Source: Myxococcales bacterium (GTDB lineage: Bacteria; Myxococcota_A; Polyangia; Palsa-1104; JAEUJZ01). Taken from it: DNA of 64,000 nt. Made by a program: the position numbers and the translations under genes. The DNA is taken from contig JAEUKB010000026.1 in the NCBI GenBank assembly GCA_016794365.1, positions 113,631 through 177,630 of the forward strand, given 5' to 3'. Of this stretch, positions 44,529-53,400 are shown piece after piece. Under the pieces are notes generated by a model. That model saw only the letters and a program-made list of their open reading frames with translations, searched no databases and was not told the origin of the DNA. How positions within the stretch are numbered: position 1 is the stretch's first letter; each line of letters opens with the position of its first letter.

Positions 44529-45202
44529 GTCATCCAGCATGCTTCATATCAAGCAGCAATCACAATATGAGTCATCCAGCATGCTTCATATGGACCAGGC
44601 TGTTGGCGCTGTTTCTGACGGGAATGATGGGTGCGTGCTCTCAAGCGAACAGCGATCCGCCACCGGACAGTCCGTTCCGGCGTGTGGATCTGTCTTCTGA
44701 GATGGATCTGTTACAAGTCGTGGATCTGGCAAAACCACTGCGCGATCTCGGGGGTGATTCTGATCAAGGACGCAGCAGCGGACCGCTGGTGATAAACGAA
44801 GTCTATCCGCACGGCAGCGACGTAAACACCGACCCGGACTTCATCGAGCTGTTTAACGGCGGATCGGGACAGATCAACCTGCGCGGCTACAAAGTCCGCG
44901 ATGATGGTGCCACTTGGTCCACACTTCCCGATGATGCAGTGATTGCTGCGGGGGGATTTTTGATCATCAACTGCGATGAGCTAACAAGCGGAGGCCAGCC
45001 CGGACCGCATGTTTCCTTCAAGCTCGGTGGCAGCGGGGATGAGGTTCACTTGGCTTCTCCCGACGGTATGGAGCTAGACAGCGTAAGCTGGGGCAGCGGC
45101 ATCGTGGACATTCCCAAAGGCCAGTCCCTGGGTCGCAGTCCCGACTGGAGCGGACGCTTTGTCGTGCAAGCCAAGCCGTCACGCGGCAAGCCCAATCAGT
45201 AG
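44525..45202 (+). CDS. Lamin-tail domain (LTD) lipoprotein
   Basis: The product has 225 residues. A hydrophobic signal (LLALFLTGMMGACSQ) ends in a lipobox. After an Asp/Leu-rich spacer, residues about 100-225 are a lamin-tail domain (LVINEVYPHGSD, DFIELFNGGSGQINLRGYKV, VIAAGGFLIINCDE, LDSVSWGSG). LTDs are Ig-like domains found in exported proteins of this group. The first 28 bases of the gene, including its ATG, are duplicated 42 bp downstream in the same frame (44564-44591), so a second ATG at 44567 is equally possible and gives a normal signal peptide. It overlaps the barrel gene stop and the tail of the opposed kinase gene. Confidence 0.82.
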   Translation: MSHPACFISSSNHNMSHPACFIWTRLLALFLTGMMGACSQANSDPPPDSPFRRVDLSSEMDLLQVVDLAKPLRDLGGDSDQGRSSGPLVINEVYPHGSDVNTDPDFIELFNGGSGQINLRGYKVRDDGATWSTLPDDAVIAAGGFLIINCDELTSGGQPGPHVSFKLGGSGDEVHLASPDGMELDSVSWGSGIVDIPKGQSLGRSPDWSGRFVVQAKPSRGKPNQ

Positions 45203-46941
45203 TTCGCAGCAGCAAGCGGCAGCTTGTGGAGCAAGCAGTACGACACAAGCGACTGAGCCCGCCGATCTTCGTGATGCTGCTGTAGCTCGCGCAGTGCGCG
45301 CTGTGCCCGCTCCATCCAGCGCAGGCCGCACGCTGCACGTCCGTAGATCTCCCACGCGCGCATCGGCTCTTGCTTGCCAAACTGGGTCGCCAGATCCATC
45401 GCGCGACGGTAACTTCCCTGTAACAGATAGTCTTCGGCAGTCCGCAGCGGATTGAACGGATCGTCCGATCCACGCTGTAAAGCAGAGCCTGTCTGCGCAC
45501 TTGTACTTGCTGTAGTTGGCGGACTTGCACTTGCTGCGCTTGGTGAACTTGTACTTGCTGCGCTTGATGAATTCGTACTTGCTGTAGTGGACGGACTGGC
45601 TGCTTGGGAACTCTCTTTGGGAACGGGAATGGGAACGGGCACGGGCACGGGCACGGGCACGGAAGGAATAGGAAGGCTGGCAGAGACTCCGTTTGCCAAG
45701 ACTCCATTTGCACTGACTTCACTTGCAGAGGGCTCACTTCCCGTCGCTCCAGCGCGAGGCTTTCCCGAAGCAGAGACTGCATGCGTAGGCTCGATGTGCT
45801 TCCCTGTCACCGCATCCTTACTCGCGGTTGCGGAGCGCTCGGCTTTGGCGGAAACACTCTCTGCTTGCATGGAGCTGGACGGAGCGCTGGTGACTTGCGG
45901 CGCGGCGGAATCTGGACTGGCTGTGCCAAATGCTGATGCTGGCGCTGATGCTGGCGCTGGTGCTGGCGCTGATGCGGACGGCTCTGTCTGTTCCGTGATC
46001 GGAGCCCTGTGCGGAGCGCCACGCTGCGACTGTGTTCCCAGCAAAATTCCCGTCGTGACGATCAGCGTACTGGTGACAAATGCGCCCAGAAACATCGCGA
46101 GCGTTCGCTTGGGAATGCGAACATGTCGCGAGTCCGAAACCATCCCGCTGGAGAGCGCGCGCAGCTGCTCCACATTCGGCTTGGCTCGGTTCGATGTCAC
46201 AGGCGACGGACTGACAGGTGACGGACTGACAGGTGACGGACTGACAGGCGACGGACTGGCGGGCACATCGACGGTCTTTTGCTGAGAATCATTGGGAGGC
46301 GGATCTGTCGGCTCTGGCTTCCGACGCAGATAGGCAACCTGCTGGCTCGCTGGCGTCACCTCTTCTAAGCGCACCAGTGCTTGCTGCGCCTTGTCCATCG
46401 ACGGTCGGGACTCTGGCTTCTTCGCCAGCATGGCGTACACCAGCTTGGCAGTCTTCGGACTGAGCGAAGGAACCGCATCGCTCAGTGGCGGCGGTTCATC
46501 CATCAAGTGCATCGCGATCAAGTCCCCCATCGATGCGCCCAGAAACGGAGGATACCCTGCCAGCATCTGATACAGCAGCACACCCAGGGAATACACATCG
46601 GAGCGATCCGTCGCCAGCTTGGCACCGCGACACTGCTCGGGGGACATGTATGTGGGTGTTCCCATCAGCACATCGCTCTTGGTGCGTAGCTGCGGGGCAC
46701 CCAGTCCTTCCGCCATCTTGGCAATCCCACTGTCTTTGGCGTCGCGGTACAGCCGGACGGATTCCCTGTCTGTAAGGAGCAAGCCGGGGAAGCAGTGGCG
46801 CGCCGCATTCCGTGCGGAAGAAAACGCACGCTGACAGAGACTGGCAGAGACTGGCCTTGGGTTTGCAAATGTCTGGCAGCGTCTGTCCAACAGGAGAAAT
46901 GACGATGCGGAACTGGATGATGATGGTGGGCTCGCTTGCAC
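45196..46941 (-). CDS. 5'-truncated Ser/Thr protein kinase with extracytoplasmic tail
   Basis: Kinase homology starts abruptly near 46743 with DSGIAKMAEGLG (in place of DFG), then GTPTYMSPEQCRG (activation loop and APE region) and SDVYSLGVLLYQMLAG. The whole N-lobe, including the P-loop, the catalytic Lys and the HRDLKP loop, is missing, and no frame upstream supplies it. Downstream are a Pro/Ser-repeat linker (15-bp DNA repeats), one membrane helix (AMFLGAFVTSTLIVTTGILL), a long Ala/Ser/Pro/Val-rich region and a C-terminal helical repeat domain. It cannot be an active kinase as it stands. An internal ATG at 46716 could start the remnant. The 5' end overlaps the opposed lipoprotein gene. Confidence 0.75.
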   Translation of the reverse strand: MQASPPSSSSSASSFLLLDRRCQTFANPRPVSASLCQRAFSSARNAARHCFPGLLLTDRESVRLYRDAKDSGIAKMAEGLGAPQLRTKSDVLMGTPTYMSPEQCRGAKLATDRSDVYSLGVLLYQMLAGYPPFLGASMGDLIAMHLMDEPPPLSDAVPSLSPKTAKLVYAMLAKKPESRPSMDKAQQALVRLEEVTPASQQVAYLRRKPEPTDPPPNDSQQKTVDVPASPSPVSPSPVSPSPVSPSPVTSNRAKPNVEQLRALSSGMVSDSRHVRIPKRTLAMFLGAFVTSTLIVTTGILLGTQSQRGAPHRAPITEQTEPSASAPAPAPASAPASAFGTASPDSAAPQVTSAPSSSMQAESVSAKAERSATASKDAVTGKHIEPTHAVSASGKPRAGATGSEPSASEVSANGVLANGVSASLPIPSVPVPVPVPVPIPVPKESSQAASPSTTASTNSSSAASTSSPSAASASPPTTASTSAQTGSALQRGSDDPFNPLRTAEDYLLQGSYRRAMDLATQFGKQEPMRAWEIYGRAACGLRWMERAQRALRELQQHHEDRRAQSLVSYCLLHKLPLAAANY

Positions 46942-47420
46942 TGCTCGGCTGTGGTTCTTCGACGGGGCCGGTGACGATGGCTGGGGCGAGCATCTTTACA
47001 GCGGATGTACAGGTGCTGGTGGCGCAAGACTACGGCGGAGGCTTTGCTCCGCAGCCGCCCGCTGGATCGATGTGCCAGATCGGAGCGGCGCGGTACGTAC
47101 TGACGGTGGCAACCAGGACCATCGACTGGACACGCTGTCTGGTCAAAGGCACCGATCCGTACAAGACGGTGTCAGGAAAGAAAGTGCTGACCGAGGCAGA
47201 GTTCAAAAATCTGTCGCCGTACCTCGAAAATTTGACGGTTGCGGGCCCAGGCAGCGCGTGCGGTGCAGACAAGTCGATTGTCGAAGTCACCGTCACGACG
47301 CCAAGCTTTACGCAGGTGTACGGCGACAGCTTCTATTCGTGTACGATCAAGGACAAGCCGCTCATCAAGACCGAGACCCTCTCGATGCTGATGCAGCAGC
47401 TTTTCAACGTGACGATGTAG
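46905..47420 (+). CDS. Lipoprotein of unknown function
   Basis: The product has 171 residues. The signal RNWMMMVGSLALLGCGS has a clear lipobox. The mature part starts with GPVTMAGASIFTADVQVLVA and has three further Cys residues (SMCQIGAAR, DWTRCLV, SACGADKS, YSCTIKD), suggesting disulfides. I do not recognise the family. AGGAG lies 8 nt before the ATG at 46905; an in-frame ATG at 46899 is too close to it. It is head-to-head with the truncated kinase remnant, so the junction that removed the kinase N-lobe may lie at this gene's upstream edge. Confidence 0.7.
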   Translation: MRNWMMMVGSLALLGCGSSTGPVTMAGASIFTADVQVLVAQDYGGGFAPQPPAGSMCQIGAARYVLTVATRTIDWTRCLVKGTDPYKTVSGKKVLTEAEFKNLSPYLENLTVAGPGSACGADKSIVEVTVTTPSFTQVYGDSFYSCTIKDKPLIKTETLSMLMQQLFNVTM

Positions 47421-47438
47421 CGGATAGGGAGCCCGGAA

Positions 47439-47462
47439 GCGCCTAGCACCACTGCGAGGCGC
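47439..47462. terminator. Candidate hairpin in the convergent gap
   Basis: GCGCCT (47439-47444) pairs perfectly with AGGCGC (47457-47462) across a 12-nt loop. It lies midway between the stops of the lipoprotein gene (47420) and the giant repeat gene (47476). There is no T-run on either side, so termination by it is only a possibility. Confidence 0.3.
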
Positions 47463-47475
47463 GGTCAGTCCGAAG

Positions 47476-50400
47476 CTAGGCAGCGCGACGACGACGACGG
47501 GCCAGCGGCAGCAGCACAAGGGGAATAAGCAAAAGGGCCGCGAGCGGATGGCTGTCGCTGCGACGCGCGGTGAACGAGCAGCCGGTGCTGGCTTCGACGG
47601 GCTCAACCTTGGTGGTGACGGTGCCAAGCTCGGGCGGCGGTGCCAAGGTGGTCAATGAGCGGACCTTACCAAACTGGACGCCACCCATGTTGCTGGCGAC
47701 GGCGCAGTAGTAGTAGGTCGTGCTCGGGCGGAGTCCGCTAAGGCCGATCGAGACATAGCCTGCGCTTCCAGCCTGCGACTGACCATCGGGGCCTAGCACT
47801 TCGCCACCGGCTGCACCCTTCTGTGCGCTCACGCGGGTTCCAAACGACTCGTCACAGACGCTGGGCTCGGTTTCACCGACGCGGAACCAGACCGCAGCCT
47901 CAGAGCCGTTTTCGTAGACGGTGGCAGCAACGGTGGCGACCTGGGCATCGACCGCAGCAGGCTGCTCGGTAACGACCGTCGGAGCCGAAGTGCCTGGAAT
48001 GAAGCGCACAATGTCTCCCAGCGTGGTGCCGTACGCGTTCTGAGCGATGGCGCAGTAGTAGTAGGTCTCGCCGCGAGCCAGGTCAGCGACGGGAGCAGAG
48101 ACGACAACGGGACGCGCCGTGCTGCCCACCGACTGCGTGGTCGCAGCGCGCAGGCCGAAGCTGTCGCTGCACGACTCGGGTCGGGTGACATCGTAGCGGA
48201 ACCAGACGGTGGTGGCGTCGCCACGCGGGTTGACCAAGGCAAAAAGCGTCGCGCTAGAAACGGACACGTCAGACGGCGGGCTGGTCACAACGGCAGGCGA
48301 CGATGGGTTGGTGGTCAGCGACAGCACTTCACCGAAGCTGGTTCCATCGCTGCCCGAGCCAATCGCGCAGTAGTAGTACGTCGTGCCAGGCTCAAGTCCA
48401 GAGAGCGCTTGCGAGAAGCGGACCGGCTTGTCCCCTGTGCCAAGTGCCGTCGCTCCGTTGTGGGGCGCGCGGACTCCGAACGTGTCACTACAGCCCTTGG
48501 GCGCGGTGGTGCTGTAGCGGAACCAGCCGCTCATCTCGACGCCGCGAGGCGTGGCCGAGCCGTGAAGGATGGCCGAATCGGTGACGATCTCGCTGGCCGC
48601 CAGGGTGCTGACCTTGCTGTCCTGGGCGACGATGGCGCTGCCGCCCGAGGGCGAAGGCTTGGTGAAGCTCGACGACGGCGGCGTGGTAAACGACAGCACC
48701 GATCCGTAGGCCGTGCCAAAGGCGCTCAGCGCAATCGCGCAGAAGTAGTACGTCGTCGATGGCGACAGACCCGAGATGGACTCTGCAAACGGGGTCGCCC
48801 CACTTCCCGAGCCGAGCGACGTACCGCTTGCGACTGGGGCGCGCGTACCGAACACGTCGTTGCAAGTGCCAGGGCTGCTGGTGCTGTAGCGGAACCAGCC
48901 AATCGTCGAGTTTCCGTTCGGATTCGACGAGCCATTGAGCGTGGCAGTGGTCGCAGTGACCGGCGTAGCGGCCATGGTTGCCACCGTCGGAGCCATCGGC
49001 GCGGTGAAGCTACGAATGGTGCCAAACGAGGTACCGACCGAGTTCGAGGCAATCGCACAGTAGTAGTACGTCGTTCCCGGAACCAGCGTCGGTGCAGGCT
49101 GCGAGTACGAGACCACCGAGCTGCCTCCGCCCAAGGCCGAGCCGCCCATGTTGGGAACGCGCGTACCGAAGGTGTCGTTGCAGGTTCCGGGGCTGCTCGT
49201 GGCGATGCGGAACCAGCCGGTGGCGGTCGCTCCGTTCGGGTTGGCCGAGCCATATAGGTTGGTGACAATGCCCGAGGCCGAATCGGTCGTGACCGAAGGC
49301 GGACCCGGCGGCGTCGTAAACGACAGCACTGCGCCCAAGCCCATTCCATACGAGTTGTTGACGATGGCGCAGTAGTAGTAGGTCAGGCCAGGCTGTAGTC
49401 CGGTGATGGGCTGACCGAAGGCTACCGCGCTCATGCCAGCGCCCAGGTTCGTGCCGCTGCTCGTCGGAGTGCGCGTCCCGAAGGTGTCATTGCAGGTTCC
49501 GGGGTTGACGGTGCTGTAGCGGAACCAGCCGGTTGCAGCGGCTCCGTTCGGGTTGCCGGTGCCGGTCAAGGTCGCCGTCGTCGGTCCCACGCTGGCCGGG
49601 GTCGTGGTGGTCGCCGTCGCCGGGGCCGAAGTCGTAAACGACAAGAGCGCTCCAAACGCAATCCCTTCCGAGCTGGCAGCGATGGCGCAGTAGTAGTACG
49701 TCATCGCTGGCGACAGGCCCGCAATGTTCTGAGAGAACGGCTGATCGTAGATGTCGCTGCCCAGCGAGCTGCCTCCGGTGACGGGCGCTCGGGAACCGAA
49801 CTTGTCGTCGCACGCGCCTGGGTTGGTGGTGCTGTAGCGGAACCAGCCGGTGGCGCTGGCGCGATTCGGGTTGCCCGCACCGTTTAGCACCGCCGAGCTG
49901 GTCGTGATGCTGTTGGCAGGCGTGGTCACGACGGTCGGCGTCGAGGGCGTGATGAACGTCTGGACCGCACCCCAGGCCGTACCCGACGAGTTCGCAGCAA
50001 TCGCGCAGTAGTAGTACGTCGTCGCTCGGGTCAGGCCCGTGATGGGCTGCGAAAACGAGACATTGCTCGTGCCAGAACCCAGCGCCGTGCCGCCCATGGC
50101 AGGAGCGCGCGTGCCGAAGCTGTCGTTGCACGTTCCAGGGCTGACCGAGTCAAAGCGGAACCAGCCAACCGTCGCGTCTCCGCCGGGATTGGCATAGCCG
50201 CTTAGCACACCAGTGGTCATGGTCAGGCTGCTCGCCGAGGAGGTCACCACCGTCGCGGCGGTCACAGGCGTGGTGAACGAAAGGACTGCGCCGTAGCCCA
50301 TTCCATAGCCGTTTTCGACGATGGCGCAGTAGTAGTAGGTCGTACCAGGCAGAAGACCGCTCACCGACTGCGCGTACGGAACGCTGGCTGCGCCCGCACC

Positions 50401-53400
50401 GAGTCCGACGCTGCTACTCGATGGAGCGCGGCTTCCGAAGCCATCGTTACAGATGCCCGGATTGGCGGTGCTGTAGCGGAACCAGCCCGATGCGCTCGCA
50501 CCGTTGGGAGTGCCTTCACCGCGTAGTGTCGCCGTCGAAGACGAAGCCGAGGATACAGCAACCGTGGTCGCCGTCGCGGGCGAGGCCGTGGTAAACGATC
50601 GAACCGCACCGTACGCGATGCCTTCACTGCTCGAGACAATCGCGCAGTAGTAGTACGTCGTCGCTGGCGACAGGCCCGCGATGTTCTGCGAAAACGGCTG
50701 GTCGTAGATGTCGCTGCCCAGCCCGATGCCTCCCGACAGCGGCGCACGCGAGCCAAACTTGTCGTCGCACGTCATCGGGTTGGTGATGCTGTAACGGAAC
50801 CAGCCGGTCGCGTACGCACGGTTCGGGTTGCCCTGTCCGTTGAGCGTCGCGGACGTGTTGGTCAAGCTGTTCGCCCCAGTGGTCACTGCCGTCGGTGTCG
50901 AGGGCGTGATGAACGACTGAACCGTACCAAACACCGTGCCCGAAGAGTTCGATGCAATCGCGCAGTAGTAGTACGTCGTCGCTGGTGCAAGTCCGGTGAT
51001 GGGCTGCGAAAACGAGACGTTGCTCGTGCCCGAGCCGAGTGCCGATCCGCCCGTTGCTGGCGCGCGGGTTCCAAAGCTGTCGTTGCAGGTGCCGGGGCTC
51101 GCGGTGCCAAACCGGAACCAGCCAGTCGTCGCGTCTCCACCGGGGTTGCCATAGCCGCTCAGCACGCCTGTGGTCATGGTCAAGCTGCTGGCACCGCTGG
51201 TATTCACCGTCGGAGCAGTTGGCGGCGTGGTGAACGACAGGATCGCGCCGTAGCTGATGCCGTAGCTGTTTTCGACGATGGCGCAGTAGTAGTACGTTGC
51301 GCCGGGCTGTAGGCTGCTGATGCTGTTCGCAAAGGGAGCCGCACTCGTTCCCGCGCCAAGTCCCGTCGCAGAGCTTGTCGGAGCACGGTTTCCAAAGCTG
51401 TCGCTGCACGCACCGGGATTGGCGGTGCTGTACCGGAACCAGCCGCTTGAGCTGGCACCGTTTGGCGTGCCCTCACCGCGCAGGGTGGCCGAGTTGGACG
51501 AGATGCCGGTTGCCGCCACGGTGGTTGCCGTTGGACTCGTCGCGGTTGTAAACGACAGCAGCGCGCCAAACGCCGTGCCTTCGCTCGAAGAGACGATCGC
51601 ACAGTAGTAGTACGTCGTCGCTGGTGACAGGCCCGTGATGTTCTGCGAGTAGGACTGCGCGTAGATGTCGCTGCCCAGACCGGAGCCGCCAGTCACTGGC
51701 GCGCGTGAGCCAAACTTGTCGTCGCATGCGCCGGGATTGGTGGTGCTGTAACGGAACCAGCCGGTCGCATACGCACGGTTGGGGGTGCCGATGCCGCTCA
51801 GCGTCGCAGAGGTGTTGGTCAAGCTCGATACGCCAGCGGTCACCGCCGTCGGAGCCGAAGGCGTAACAAAGGTCTGAACCGTGCCAAGCGCCTGACCCAT
51901 CGAGTTGCTGGCCAGCGCGCAGTAGTAGTACGTCGTCGCCGGAGCCAGTCCACTGATCGCTTGCGAGAACGAGACATTGCTCGATCCCGCACCAAGAGCC
52001 GATCCGCCCGTCGCTGGAGCGCGCGTGCCGAAGGTATCGTTGCAGGTGCCGGGGCTCGCGGTGCCGAAGCGGAACCAAGCAGTCGTCGCATCACCGCCCG
52101 GATTTCCGTAGCCCGTCAAGGTGCCAGCCGACATCGACATCGAGCCCGGACTTCCGGTGTTCACCGTCGGAGCCATCGCAGGCGTGCTGAACGTCTGGAT
52201 CGCGCCGTAGCCGTCTCCGTAGGTGTTGTTGACGATCGCGCAGTAGAAGTACTTGGTGCCGGGAAGCAGGCCGCTCACCGACTGAGCAAACGGAACGACA
52301 GCGGTCCCAGCGCCCAGGTTGGTGCCACTACTGGTCGGCGCGCGCGATCCAAACGAGTCGTTACACGTTCCCGGATTGACGGTGCTGTAGCGGAACCAGC
52401 CGACGGCAGAGGCTCCATTTGGACCACCAGCACCGTTTAGCATCGCGGCGTTTGAAGAGATGCTGGTCGCCGCGTTGGTCGTCGCTGCCGGAATGCCCGA
52501 CGTGGTCAGCGACCGAACGATGCCGTACGCAACGCCTTCGCTCGAAGAGACAATCGCGCAGTAGTAGTACGTCGCACCGCCAGACAGTCCGGTGATGCTC
52601 TGCGAAAACGACTGATCGTAGATGTCACTGCCCAGGTTATAGCCGCCGCTCAGTGGAACCCGTGATCCAAACTTGTCGTCGCAGGTGCCCGGATCCGTCG
52701 TGCTGTAGCGGAACCAGCCCACCGTCGAAGCGCGGTTCGGGTTGCCGACTCCGTTGATCGTCGCCGAGCTGGTCGTGATGTTGGTGGCAATGCCCGTCAC
52801 AACCGTCGGACTCGATGGCGTAACGAACGACTGCACCGATCCAAACACCACTCCCGACGAGTTGGAAGCCAGCGCGCAGTAGTAGTACGTCGTCGCCGCT
52901 GCCAAGCCCGTGATCGTCTGCGAAAAGGACACGTTGCCGCTGCCCGAGCCCAGCGCCGATCCTGCCATCGCTGGCGCACGCGTTCCAAACGAGTCGTTAC
53001 AGGCTCCCGGGCTGACGGTGCTGTAGCGGAACCAGCCGGTGGTGGCGTCGCCGCCCGGATTGCCGTAGCCGCTCAAGGTTGCGCTGACCCGGGTGACGCT
53101 GCTGGCACTGCCGGTGTTCACCGTTGGAGCCATCGGCAGCGTGGTAAACGACTGCACCGCGCCATAGCTTGCGCCGTACACGTTTTGGACCAGCGCGCAG
53201 TAGTAGTACTTCGTGCCCGGCTGCAAGCTGCTGAGCGTCTGGGCAAACGGCGCTGCCGAAAAAGACGAACCGATGTTGATGTCTGTGCTGGACGGAGCGC
53301 GCGAGCCGAAGCTGTCGCTACAAGAGGCTGGCTCGCTGGTGCTGTAACGGAACCAAGCCGACGACGAAATCCCGTTGCTCACGCCCGTGCCATTCAGCAC

